Shown one piece after another: positions 24,564 through 32,616 of a stretch of DNA of 38,284 bases. Each line of letters begins with the position of its first letter. The first letter of the stretch is position 1. Source of the stretch: Alphaproteobacteria bacterium. Its GTDB lineage: Bacteria > Pseudomonadota > Alphaproteobacteria > UBA6615. The position numbers and the translations under genes are program-made. Under the pieces are notes generated by a model. That model saw only the letters and a program-made list of their open reading frames with translations, ran no database searches and had not been told where the DNA came from. The stretch is taken from NCBI GenBank assembly GCA_027297685.1, contig JAPUHN010000080.1, positions 1-38,284 of the forward strand, read 5' to 3'.

Positions 24564-25758
24564 ATCGTTGGCAAAGAAAAAGGAGCCGCGCGACGAGACC
24601 AAGCTGGTCAGCGGCGGGCGCGATCCGCAAGCCAATTTCGGCATCGTAAACCCGCCCGTCTATCATGCATCGACCGTTCTTGCGCCGACGTTGGCCCACT
24701 GGCGCAACCGCGATTTCATGAACGACATCGTCTACGGGCGCGTCGGCACGCCGACCCAGCGCGCGCTCGAACAAGCGGTCGCGCTGGTCGAGGGCGGCGA
24801 CCGGGCGATCGCAACGGCATCGGGGCTGGGCGCCATTACGGTTGCCCTATCTGCGTTCACCAAGACCGGCGACCATATCCTGATGACCGACAGCGCCTAT
24901 TTCCCGGCGCGTGCCTATTGCAACAATGTGCTCGCCAAGTATGGCGTCGAGACAACCTTTTACGATCCGCTGATCGGCGGCGGCATCGCCGAGTTGATCC
25001 GCGACAACACCACCGTGGTCTACACCGAAACGCCCGGCTCGCTGACGTTCGAGATGCAGGATGTTCCCGCCATTGCGGCGGCAGCGCACGCGCGCGGCGC
25101 CATCGTCATGCACGACAATACCTGGGGCACACCGCTATTCTTTAAGTCCTTCGAAAAAGGCATCGATGTCTCGATCCACGCCGCGACCAAATACATCGTC
25201 GGCCATTCCGATGCCATGCTCGGTGTTCTGGTAACCACGAACGAGCATTTCGAAACCCTGTTCCACGCTTTTCGCTCGTCCGGCCAGCACGCGGCGCCCG
25301 ACGATTGTTATCTGGCGCTGCGCGGGCTGCGCACCATGGCGGTGCGCCTGAATCAACACCAGGAAAACGCGCTTACTCTCGTCCGCTGGCTGGAACGCCG
25401 GCCCGAGGTCGACCAGGTGTTGTATCCGGCGCTGGAAAGCGATCCTGGCCACGAATTGTGGAAGCGCGATTTTCTTGGCGCCACCGGCCTGTTCTCCATC
25501 ATCCTCGATCGCCACTACGACGACAGCGCATTGGGCGCGATGCTCGACAACATGGATCTGTTTGCCATGGGCGCCAGCTGGGGCGGTTATGAGTCCTTGA
25601 TCCTGCCTGGCGCACCGCCGCGCACGGCGACCAAGTGGGACCCGCCGGGCACATTATTGCGCCTGCATGTCGGCTTGGAACATACCGACGATTTGATCGC
25701 CGATCTCGACGCCGGCTTCGCGCGCCTTAAGGCGGCGGCTCATACCAAGTCTCGCTAA
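24538..25758 (+). CDS. metC: Cystathionine beta-lyase (PLP-dependent, Cys/Met metabolism family)
   Basis: The 406-residue PLP enzyme is of the Cys/Met metabolism group. Blocks seen include NPPVYHASTVLAP, YGRVGTPTQRALEQAVALVEGG, the PLP contact TASGLGAITVAL, YTETPGSLTFEMQDVPAIA and the PLP-lysine Lys218 in SIHAATKYIVGHSDAMLG. The C-terminal part has ASWGGYESL and LRLHVGLEHTDDLIADL. It splits cystathionine to homocysteine, pyruvate and ammonia, and related activities on cystine are common. The start is uncertain: ATG 24538 overlaps sseA by 26 nt, while a TTG at 24568 just behind the sseA stop would remove ten basic residues. Confidence 0.92.
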   Translation: MRQSKPRAKSLAKKKEPRDETKLVSGGRDPQANFGIVNPPVYHASTVLAPTLAHWRNRDFMNDIVYGRVGTPTQRALEQAVALVEGGDRAIATASGLGAITVALSAFTKTGDHILMTDSAYFPARAYCNNVLAKYGVETTFYDPLIGGGIAELIRDNTTVVYTETPGSLTFEMQDVPAIAAAAHARGAIVMHDNTWGTPLFFKSFEKGIDVSIHAATKYIVGHSDAMLGVLVTTNEHFETLFHAFRSSGQHAAPDDCYLALRGLRTMAVRLNQHQENALTLVRWLERRPEVDQVLYPALESDPGHELWKRDFLGATGLFSIILDRHYDDSALGAMLDNMDLFAMGASWGGYESLILPGAPPRTATKWDPPGTLLRLHVGLEHTDDLIADLDAGFARLKAAAHTKSR

Positions 25759-25801
25759 TACGAACTCATTTCACCGCCAAAAGTTTATCCGCCGGAAAGG
25801 C

Positions 25802-25840
25802 GCGGGTTGCGCCACAGTGCTGGTACCGCAAGCAGCCCGC
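25802..25840. terminator. Possible stem-loop between convergent metC and CoA-transferase genes
   Basis: GCGGG and TTGCG on the left can pair with CGCAA and CCCGC on the right, with a bulge. This forms an imperfect stem-loop in the 240-bp convergent gap. No T-run follows, so it is at best a weak or bidirectional terminator. The rest of the gap shows nothing recognisable. Confidence 0.2.
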
Positions 25841-26003
25841 AACGACACCGGCGGTTAAAGGATGGCGGCCTTCGGTGGGACGGATTGACCTCCCGGCCGC
25901 GTTGCGCGGCTTGCCCGATGGCCCGGCATCGCGCTGTGCCGCGCGCCTAACCGGAGGGCCAATCCGCCACCATGAAAGGGGTGCGTATTATCGAGATTTG
26001 GTA

Positions 26004-27959
26004 TTAGTCCGATTTGCCGCTGGAATCACCCAAATTTCTCTGCGCTTCGGCGTGGGTCTCGAAGATATGGGAAGATACCTTGCGGTCGCTCAATTCCTTA
26101 CCCAGCTTCAATCGCATGAAACCGCTGGTCGTGTAACGCGAAACGCTGAGATAGTATTTCTCTTCGACGTAGCGCACCGTGTCCATATAGGCATCCATGA
26201 TCTCCATATCGGCCTCGAAATGGTCGTAATTGACGATCGAATAGACCCGTTTGTCGAGCGGCCCCAACAAGCCGTCAACGGCGGCAATAATGCGGTCGAT
26301 GTCTTCCTGGGAGCGCACACGCATTCCGGCATAATTCATGAAAACCGTATTGGTTTTCGCGTCGTAGGTGAGGCGGTCCTCGATGCGAATGTCGAGCAGA
26401 CGGTCGCGCAGGCCCATCGGCTCGGGCTGGAAGATCGCCGCATCCATCGGCCGCACCTCGCCGACGATCGGCGTGAAGGGTAACAGGTCGAGTACTTGGC
26501 TTTGCAAATCGATTCCCGGCGCGATCTCGGTCAGTTCCAGACCGCCGCGGGTGAGCCGGAAGACGCAACGCTCAGTGACGTAGACCACGTCCTTGTCGTG
26601 CGACGCGGCGAAGGAGCCGCTGAAGGTTATCTGTCCGACGGTGTCGACGAACTTGCTGAACTTGCCCTCTTCGAGAATCGAAATTCCGCCATCGCTGACC
26701 TCGGCCTTGAACCCGCCCGAGGTAAAGGTGCCAACGAAAACCACCTTCTTGCTGTTCTGGCTGATGTTAATGAAACCGCCGCAACCCGACAGGCGCTTGC
26801 CAAACTTGCTGGCGTTCACGTTGCCCACCAAATCGCATTCGGCAAAGCCCAACACCGCGATGTCGAGGCCGCCGCCATCGATCAGATCGAACTGGTAGGG
26901 GTGATCGATGGTCGCGCTAAAATTTAACGCGGCGCCAAAATCCCTGCCGCCGAGCGGCACGCCGCCGATCACACCGGGGTCGATACAAAAGGTCAACAAG
27001 TCCTGAATGCGTTCTTCGCCGGCCACGGCGCCAACGCCGTCCGGCGTGCCGACACCCAGATTGACGATACTGTTGGGCAATAATTCGAACGCGGCGCGGC
27101 GCGCCACTATTTTTTTCTCATCGAGCGGCAGGGGCTGCATTGTCTCCAACGGGACGCGTAACTCGCCCGAGAGAGCCGGGTTGTAGCCGGTGGCGTAGGT
27201 TTGATTGTGAAATTCCGGCGCCGCCACGATCACGGCGTCGACCAGCACACCGGGCACCCGTACGCGTCTTGCATCCAGGCTCCCCGCCTGGGCGATCCGC
27301 TCGACCTGACACAGCACAACCCCGCCCGAATTGTGGACCGCCAGCGCTAGCGACAGGGTCTCTAGGCGCAGCGATTCCTTTTCGATGGTGATGTTACCGT
27401 CGGGATCGGCCGTAGTGCCACGAATGAGTGCGACATTGATCGGAAAGCTTTTGAAAAAGAGCGTTTCCTGTCCGGCCAAGGTCACCAGTTCGACAAGGTC
27501 TTCCGATGCCGCCTGATTGACCTTGCCGCCCTCGATGCGCGGATCGACGAAAGTGCCGATACCGACATTGGTCAGGGTTCCGGGCTTGCCGGCGGCGATG
27601 TCGCGATACAAGTGCGTGATCGCGCCCTCGGGGAAATTATAGGCTTCAATCTTGTTGTCGACGGCGAGCGCCTCGATTTTTGGAATCAAACCGTAGTGGC
27701 CGCCGATGGTGCGCTTGAGCAGGCCTTCATGGCCAAGATAGTTGAGCCCCTTGTCCTTGCCGTCGCCCTGGCCCCCGGCCCAGACCAGGGTCAGGTTTTG
27801 CGGCGCATTGGTCTCGAGGAATCGCGCCTCTAACGAACGAAACAACAACTCAGGGGTACCATTGCCGCCATATCCGGAACTAGCGACCACGTCGCCATCT
27901 TGCACCAGCGCAACCGCGTCTTCCGCCGAAATAACCTTTTTGTATGCCTGGACTGCCAC
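26004..27959 (-). CDS. Single-chain acyl-CoA:carboxylate CoA-transferase (class I) with C-terminal extension
   Basis: The protein has about 651 residues with fused alpha and beta CoA-transferase halves, as in propionate CoA-transferase or E. coli YdiF. The alpha half has SSGYGGNGTPELL and TNVGIGTFVDPR. The beta half has LPNSIVNLGVGTPDGVGAVAGEE and FCIDPGVIGGVPLGG. The latter is where the catalytic glutamate normally sits (E333 in YdiF); here it is Asp327. From about residue 525 an extra domain of roughly 120 residues follows (PMGLRDRLLDIRIEDRLTYD, VYSIVNYDHFEAD), making it longer than the usual 520. The GTG at 27959 with a GGGAGA ribosome-binding site is preferred over a TTG at 27971. It probably exchanges CoA between short-chain acids. 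Confidence 0.85.
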   Translation of the reverse strand: MAVQAYKKVISAEDAVALVQDGDVVASSGYGGNGTPELLFRSLEARFLETNAPQNLTLVWAGGQGDGKDKGLNYLGHEGLLKRTIGGHYGLIPKIEALAVDNKIEAYNFPEGAITHLYRDIAAGKPGTLTNVGIGTFVDPRIEGGKVNQAASEDLVELVTLAGQETLFFKSFPINVALIRGTTADPDGNITIEKESLRLETLSLALAVHNSGGVVLCQVERIAQAGSLDARRVRVPGVLVDAVIVAAPEFHNQTYATGYNPALSGELRVPLETMQPLPLDEKKIVARRAAFELLPNSIVNLGVGTPDGVGAVAGEERIQDLLTFCIDPGVIGGVPLGGRDFGAALNFSATIDHPYQFDLIDGGGLDIAVLGFAECDLVGNVNASKFGKRLSGCGGFINISQNSKKVVFVGTFTSGGFKAEVSDGGISILEEGKFSKFVDTVGQITFSGSFAASHDKDVVYVTERCVFRLTRGGLELTEIAPGIDLQSQVLDLLPFTPIVGEVRPMDAAIFQPEPMGLRDRLLDIRIEDRLTYDAKTNTVFMNYAGMRVRSQEDIDRIIAAVDGLLGPLDKRVYSIVNYDHFEADMEIMDAYMDTVRYVEEKYYLSVSRYTTSGFMRLKLGKELSDRKVSSHIFETHAEAQRNLGDSSGKSD

Positions 27960-28010
27960 GACTCTCCCCAATCGTTGCGGCCGGATATTTTCGTTGGCTC
28001 CATGATGGCT

Positions 28011-28130
28011 TCACCGGCGTAACAAAACTAAACGCAATAATACCGGCGTCAAGGCGGTCGTTACCAAAGCGGTAATCACCAGCGTGAAGAGCAGATGGTC
28101 GACGATGAGGTGGGAGGATGCGAGGTAGGG
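28011..28130 (-). pseudogene. Possible remnant of a CPA2-type cation:proton antiporter C-terminus
   Basis: A short open stretch ends at a TGA at 28011 and encodes a hydrophobic tail (LLFTLVITALVTTALTPVLLRLVL). This resembles the last membrane helix of Kef/CPA2 antiporters (ALVTT..T.PLL). No start, ribosome-binding site or preceding homologous helices are present. The upstream part of the same frame overlaps the glutathione transferase gene and is not coding. It could be a 3' remnant left by a rearrangement, or a chance hydrophobic frame. Confidence 0.3.
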
Positions 28131-28134
28131 ACGC

Positions 28135-29112
28135 TCATCCCCGCCCGTGCGGTTCCATCGGATCGATGATCGGGCCGAGCGGCACGATGCCGAGCGGGTT
28201 GCGCTGCGGACTGGCCGAATAGTAGCCGCGCTTGAAGATATCGAGGTCGCAGGTCTCGGCGACACCGGGCATCTGATAAATCTCGCGCGTGTAGGCCCAC
28301 ACATTCGGGTAATCGAGCAACCGCCGCAGGTTGCACTTGAAGGCGCCGAAATAGGCGACATCGAAGCGAATCAACGTGGGAAACGCGCGAACATCGGCCT
28401 CGGTAAAGCGCTCGCCGCACAAATAGCGATTGTCGGCCAGATGGGCTTCCAGCTTGTCGAGGGTTTCGAACACCTGCACCACGGCCTCGTCATAGGCCTC
28501 CTGGGAACGGGCGAAGCCCGACCGGTAAACGCCATTGTTCAAGGTGTTGTAGGTCAGTTCGTTCCACCGGTCGATTTCGTCGCGCAAATCCTCGGGATAG
28601 AAATCGACATCCGTGTTGGAGAACGCGGCAAACGAGCTATTCATCATGCGGATGATTTCGGCGCTTTCGTTATTGACGATGGTCTCGCGTTCGCGGTCCC
28701 ACAGCACAGGCACGGTGACCCGCCCGGTAACGTGGGGGTCGGCTGCGGTGTAGACCTCGTGCAGCGCTTCCTTACCCAACTCGGTGTCGCGGTAGCTTGC
28801 GTCGTCGTTGTCGAAAATCCATCCCCGGTCGTCGCGGCGCGGCCGAACCCGGTCGAGGGAGATCACGTCATCGAGCTTTTTCAGCTTGCGCATCAGCGCG
28901 GTGCGGTGCGCCCACGGGCAGTTCACGGCGATATAGAGGTGGTAGCGGCCCGGCGCGGCGGCGAAGCCACCGTCACCGCTCGGCCCCGGCGCGCCGTCGG
29001 CGCTCACCCAATTGCGAAAAACCGATTCCGCCCGGTTGAAGCGGCCGCTTGTATCGGTCTTGGCCTTGGCTTCGTCTTCCTCGGTCCAGCGACCGTCGAC
29101 CAGCATTCCCAT
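28135..29112 (-). CDS. Glutathionyl-hydroquinone reductase (Xi-class glutathione transferase)
   Basis: The protein has 325 residues, the usual length of the YqjG/ECM4 group. The active-site cysteine is Cys65 in NCPWAHRTAL. Other family blocks are DRGWIFDNDD, PVLWDRERETIVNNESAEIIRMMN, the long helical GST domain (LYRSGFARSQEAYDEAV-like region) and LCGERFTEADVRAFPTLIRFD with the buried GST hydrophobic core. The enzyme uses glutathione to reduce S-glutathionyl hydroquinones, a step in quinone detoxification. The ATG at 29112 follows an AGGAG ribosome-binding site. It is single, in the same orientation as the CoA-transferase downstream. Confidence 0.92.
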   Translation of the reverse strand: MGMLVDGRWTEEDEAKAKTDTSGRFNRAESVFRNWVSADGAPGPSGDGGFAAAPGRYHLYIAVNCPWAHRTALMRKLKKLDDVISLDRVRPRRDDRGWIFDNDDASYRDTELGKEALHEVYTAADPHVTGRVTVPVLWDRERETIVNNESAEIIRMMNSSFAAFSNTDVDFYPEDLRDEIDRWNELTYNTLNNGVYRSGFARSQEAYDEAVVQVFETLDKLEAHLADNRYLCGERFTEADVRAFPTLIRFDVAYFGAFKCNLRRLLDYPNVWAYTREIYQMPGVAETCDLDIFKRGYYSASPQRNPLGIVPLGPIIDPMEPHGRG

Positions 29113-29345
29113 GGGTATTCTCCTAAAATCAACTTTGCAGAACTTAAGGCGATAGGCGTAAATGGCAACCGGCCGGTCGATAAACCGCCATCGTTACGCT
29201 TGGCGTGAGTCCGCCTGATGCGCTAGAATTTCCATGTTTCGTTATCCGGTCGATCGGACGAACGCCAGGCAGGGCTCGCGAGATCACACAATTGTCGGAG
29301 CAGACTGACGGGCCGCCACGTCGGCGGCTCGTGAAGGGGCGAAAT

Positions 29346-29504
29346 ATGGACGAGAAATTGGCGCAAATTGCGCCGCCAACAACATTGTTCCGGTGCCCAA
29401 GGTGCGACCATGAGCAGGCGACCGAAGAAGAGCCCGAGCGGTGTCCGGTATGCAATTTTCACGGATTGCCGGATGGCCGTTGGATCATGGAATTACGCTC
29501 CTGA
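29346..29504 (+). CDS. Small zinc-ribbon protein
   Basis: The protein is 52 residues from ATG 29346, with AAGGGGCG about eight bases upstream. Two CxxC knuckles, Cys17/Cys20 (CPRC) and Cys33/Cys36 (CPVC), are spaced 12 residues apart and fit a rubredoxin-like zinc ribbon. The rest (PEDG-like tail LPDGRWIMELRS) is not recognised. A longer frame from 29205 has unlikely codon content before this start. It is separated from the thiolase-like gene by 76 nt, and a functional link is not established. Confidence 0.6.
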   Translation: MDEKLAQIAPPTTLFRCPRCDHEQATEEEPERCPVCNFHGLPDGRWIMELRS

Positions 29505-29580
29505 CGCGCTGCCCAGACGGCGGAACGTAGCCGATCGTTCGCCGTTGCCACCGAGTAACTCCGTCACCGGGCGCTAGACA

Positions 29581-30726
29581 ATGAGTTTAAAAAAGGCCTG
29601 CGCGATTGCCGGCGTCGCCGAATCGCGCCTCGGCGTTGTGCCGGACTCGACGGTCATGACCTTGCAAGCCGAGGCGATGGTCGCAGCGCTGGCCGAGGCC
29701 GGGCTGGAAAAATCGGACGTCGACGCGGTTTTCAGCAGCGGCAACTGGGGCCGCCTGCCACAGCTGCAAGCCGCCGAGTATTTGGGCATTCGTCCGAGCT
29801 ATTCCGACAATACGTCGGTCGGCGGCGCGTCGTTCGAATTCCATCTTGGCCATGCCGCCGCGGCGATTCAGGCCGGGCTGTGCAAGGTCGCGGTAATCCT
29901 CTACGGCAGCACCCAACGGTCGCGCCGCGAGCGCCGCATCTTCGAAACCCACACCGACCTCGGCTATCAATACGAGGTGCCCTACGGCCTGCCGATTCCG
30001 GTCGGCGCGTACGCGTTGGCGGCGTCACGGCACATGGCGCAGTACGGCACGACGTCGGAACAGATGGCCGAGCTGGCGGTGGCAACCCGGGCTTGGGCGC
30101 AGTTGAACCCGGCGGCCTATCGCCGCGACCCGCTGACCGTCGACGAAGTGCTCGCCTCCGACATGATCGCCTCTCCGCTGCACCGCCTCGACTGCTGTCT
30201 GGTGACCGACGGCGGCGGCTGCATCGTCGTGGTCAGCCCCGAGATCGCCAAGTCCATGCCCAAGGCGCCGGTTTGGCTGCTCGGCCAGGGCGAGGCCCAT
30301 TCCCACGCGCAAATTTCGGAAATGCCCGAGCTCACAGTCACGCCGGCGGCACAATCCGGCAAACGCGCCTTTGCCATGGCCGGCATCAAGCATGGCGATC
30401 TCGACGTGGTCGAAATCTACGACTCGTTCACCATCACCGTGCTGCTGACGCTTGAATCGCTTGGCTTCTGCAAGCCCGGTGAGAGCGGCGCCTTCGTCAC
30501 CGGCGGCCGCACTGCACCGGGCGGTGAGTTCCCCTTGAACACCAACGGCGGCGGCCTGTCCTATTGCCATCCCGGCCAGTATGGGATTTTTCTACTGATC
30601 GAGGCGGTGCGCCAATTGCGCGGCGAGTGCGGCGATCGCCAAGTAGCCGACGCGACCTTGGCGCTGGCGAGCGGCACCGGAGGCGTGTTGTCCTCCAACA
30701 GCACCTGTATACTGGGCCTCGAGTAA
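29581..30726 (+). CDS. Thiolase-superfamily protein (SCP-x-like, lacking the catalytic cysteines)
   Basis: The 381-residue thiolase-fold protein belongs to the group annotated as lipid-transfer/SCP-x-like thiolases. Blocks seen include DNTSVGGASFEFHLGHAAAAIQAG, LVTDGGGCIVV, EIYDSFTITVLLTLESLGF, the GGLSYCHPGQYG turn and GTGGVLSSNSTCIL at the end. Position 81 has glycine where classical thiolases have the nucleophilic Cys, and the terminal Cys of CxG is also absent. Related proteins with a DUF35 partner, such as the Ltp2 retro-aldolase of steroid degradation, work without it. The DUF35 gene is 19 nt downstream. An aldolase or acyl-transfer role is inferred. Confidence 0.85.
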   Translation: MSLKKACAIAGVAESRLGVVPDSTVMTLQAEAMVAALAEAGLEKSDVDAVFSSGNWGRLPQLQAAEYLGIRPSYSDNTSVGGASFEFHLGHAAAAIQAGLCKVAVILYGSTQRSRRERRIFETHTDLGYQYEVPYGLPIPVGAYALAASRHMAQYGTTSEQMAELAVATRAWAQLNPAAYRRDPLTVDEVLASDMIASPLHRLDCCLVTDGGGCIVVVSPEIAKSMPKAPVWLLGQGEAHSHAQISEMPELTVTPAAQSGKRAFAMAGIKHGDLDVVEIYDSFTITVLLTLESLGFCKPGESGAFVTGGRTAPGGEFPLNTNGGGLSYCHPGQYGIFLLIEAVRQLRGECGDRQVADATLALASGTGGVLSSNSTCILGLE

Positions 30727-30745
30727 GCGACGGGAGTAAGTGACG

Positions 30746-31144
30746 ATGGCCGAAGAACTGCCCGATCCCGATTCCGCGCCCTACTGGGAAGGCATCGCTG
30801 CCGGCGAATTGCGCTACCAACGCTGCGGCGCCTGCGACGCGGCGATCTTCTACCCACGCTCGATATGCCCGGTCTGCGGCACGCCCGATCCCGCATGGCA
30901 GGTGTCGGCGGGCGAAGGCGTCGTCCACGCCTGTTCGGTCATCCACCGCGCACCGCCGGTGCACAAGGACGAAGCGCCCTATGTGGTCGCGCTGGTCGAC
31001 CTCGCCGAAGGCTTTCGCATGATGAGCCGGATCGTCGATTGCGCTCCCGATGCGGTCGCCGTTGGCCAGAACGTTCGCGTCGTCTACCGCGACGATAGCG
31101 ACGGCAAGCCGGCGCCATACTTCGCACCGGCCGGGGAAGTGTAG
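30746..31144 (+). CDS. Zn-ribbon/OB-fold protein (DUF35)
   Basis: The protein is 132 residues. It starts at ATG 30746, nine bases after GGGAG; a GTG at 30740 is also possible. A rubredoxin-like zinc ribbon is formed by Cys27, Cys30, Cys41 and Cys44 (CGAC, CPVC), followed by an OB fold (GEGVVHACSVIHRAP, APYVVALVDLAEGFRMMSRIV). DUF35 proteins bind acyl-CoA next to a thiolase-like subunit and shuttle the acyl group between active sites. The neighbouring thiolase-like gene provides the partner. Confidence 0.9.
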   Translation: MAEELPDPDSAPYWEGIAAGELRYQRCGACDAAIFYPRSICPVCGTPDPAWQVSAGEGVVHACSVIHRAPPVHKDEAPYVVALVDLAEGFRMMSRIVDCAPDAVAVGQNVRVVYRDDSDGKPAPYFAPAGEV

Positions 31145-31151
31145 CCCCGGC

Positions 31152-31841
31152 ATGAAAAAAAAACGCGCTGAGACCCTGGAAGATGCCGTAGCCAACGTCG
31201 AAGACGGCGCCACCGTGCTGCTCGGCGGGTTTGGCGGAACGTCGGTCCCTGAGTTTCTGATCGATGGTGTGTGCGATCGCGGCCTGCGCGAACTGACCAT
31301 CGTAAGCAACAATGCCGGCAACGGTCGCACCGGGTTGGCCCGAATGATAGAGGAAGGTTGCGTGGCGAAATTGATCTGCACTTTCCCCTGGGCCAAGGAT
31401 TCGTTCGTCTTCAAAGAACTCTACGACGCCGGCAAAATCGAACTCGAGATCGTGCCGCAAGGCACCTTGGCCGAACGTATGCGCACCGCGGGCGCCGGCT
31501 TGGGCGGTTTTCTGACGCAGACGGCAGTCGGTACCGACCTCGCCGAGGGCAAACAAGCGCTCACCATCGACGGCAAGGATTACATTCTGGAACTGCCGTT
31601 GCGCGCCGACATGGCCCTGATCAAAGCCTACAAGGTCGATCCCCGCGGCAATCTGGTCTACCGCAAATCCGCCCGCAACTTTAGCCCGATCATGGCGATG
31701 GCCGCCGACCACACCATCGTCGAGGTGGCGGAAGAAGTCGCGATCGGCGACCTCGACCCCGAGGTCATCATCACTCCGGGCGTTTTCGTCGATCGTTATT
31801 TTATCACCGGTCCCTACGATCTCGGCAGAGGAAAGCGATGA
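31152..31841 (+). CDS. 3-oxoacid CoA-transferase subunit A
   Basis: The protein has 229 residues from ATG 31152 with a lysine-rich start. The class I CoA-transferase A pattern is clear: GGFGGTSVPEFLIDGV, NNAGNGRTGLARMIEEGCVAKLI, TLAERMRTAGAGLGGF, ALIKAYKVDPRGNLVYRK and DLDPEVIITPGVFVD. It acts with subunit B, whose start overlaps its stop (ATGA). It lies directly behind the thiolase-like/DUF35 pair, so it may release or activate the keto-acid product of that pathway. The exact keto-acid (adipate-like, steroid fragment or acetoacetate) is not known. Confidence 0.92.
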   Translation: MKKKRAETLEDAVANVEDGATVLLGGFGGTSVPEFLIDGVCDRGLRELTIVSNNAGNGRTGLARMIEEGCVAKLICTFPWAKDSFVFKELYDAGKIELEIVPQGTLAERMRTAGAGLGGFLTQTAVGTDLAEGKQALTIDGKDYILELPLRADMALIKAYKVDPRGNLVYRKSARNFSPIMAMAADHTIVEVAEEVAIGDLDPEVIITPGVFVDRYFITGPYDLGRGKR

Positions 31842-32527
31842 GCGCGCAAATCAACCGGTTGACCCCCCACCTCCTGACAAGAGGCCAGATAGCGGCTTGC
31901 GTTGCCGCCGATCTGGAAGAAGACTGGCTGGTCAATCTGGGCATCGGCATGCCGACGCTGATCCCGGAATATATTCCGCCAGGCCGCGACGTGATGTTCC
32001 ACAGCGAAAACGGCATCATCGGCATGGGACCGCCGCCGGCGCCGGGCGAGGAGGACCAGGATTTGATCAGCGCCGGCAAGGGGCTGGTCACGCTGATCCC
32101 GGGCGGCGCCTACGTGAACCACACCGACTCGTTCGCGATCGCCCGCGGCGGCCGGCTCGACTGTGCGGTGCTCGGGGCGTTTCAGGTCGCCGCCAACGGC
32201 GATCTCTGCAACTGGCGTCTGCCGAACCAGACATCGGGCAGCGTCGGCGGCGCGATGGATATAGCAGTAGGTGCCAAACGGGTGTTCGTGACGATGAGCC
32301 ACACGACCCGCGAGGGCGACGCCAAGATCGTCGCCGAGCGCACCTATCCGCTGACCGCCGGCGGTGTCGTCACCAAGATCTACACCGACATGGCGGTGAT
32401 CGCGGTGACGCCAGATGGATTGGTACTCGAGGCAATAGCGCCGGGCCTGACGGCCGACGATGTGCAGGCGGCTACCGGCGCGCCGCTCGACTCCGCCAAT
32501 GTCGGGACAATCTCCGTGGCGGCCTGA
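31838..32527 (+). CDS. 3-oxoacid CoA-transferase subunit B
   Basis: The protein has 229 residues. The catalytic glutamate is Glu57 in FHSENGIIGMG, the standard SENG motif. Other marks are NLGIGMPTLIPEYIP, ISAGKGLVTLIPGGAYVNH, FAIARGGRLDCAVLGAFQVAANGDL, GAMDIAVGAKRVFVTMSH and the closing LTADDVQAATGAPL. It forms the active site with subunit A and overlaps it by four nt. The operon probably ends here, as a palindromic repeat follows. Confidence 0.93.
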   Translation: MSAQINRLTPHLLTRGQIAACVAADLEEDWLVNLGIGMPTLIPEYIPPGRDVMFHSENGIIGMGPPPAPGEEDQDLISAGKGLVTLIPGGAYVNHTDSFAIARGGRLDCAVLGAFQVAANGDLCNWRLPNQTSGSVGGAMDIAVGAKRVFVTMSHTTREGDAKIVAERTYPLTAGGVVTKIYTDMAVIAVTPDGLVLEAIAPGLTADDVQAATGAPLDSANVGTISVAA

Positions 32528-32551
32528 GCAGCAAAAGTTTTCAAATAGCGG

Positions 32552-32615
32552 CCCTCGCCCTTGGGTAGCCCAGGGTGAGACCCTCATGCTGAGCTTGTCG
32601 AAGTATGAGGGCGGC
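32552..32615. repeat. Palindromic REP-like repeat, probable bidirectional terminator
   Basis: Two hairpins lie between the convergent CoA-transferase and cupin genes. The first is CCCTTGGG..CCCAGGG at 32558-32575. The second is CCCTCAT (32581-32587) pairing with ATGAGGG (32605-32611) around a GCTTGTCGAAG core. The second block is a well-known dispersed repeat of GC-rich proteobacteria. Its position at convergent ends fits a terminator role. Confidence 0.7.
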
Positions 32616-32616
32616 G

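Noticed and set aside
28147-29208. 353-codon plus-strand frame opposite the glutathione transferase gene
   Set aside because: The opposite strand encodes a complete enzyme with the NCPWAHR motif; this frame has no family pattern.
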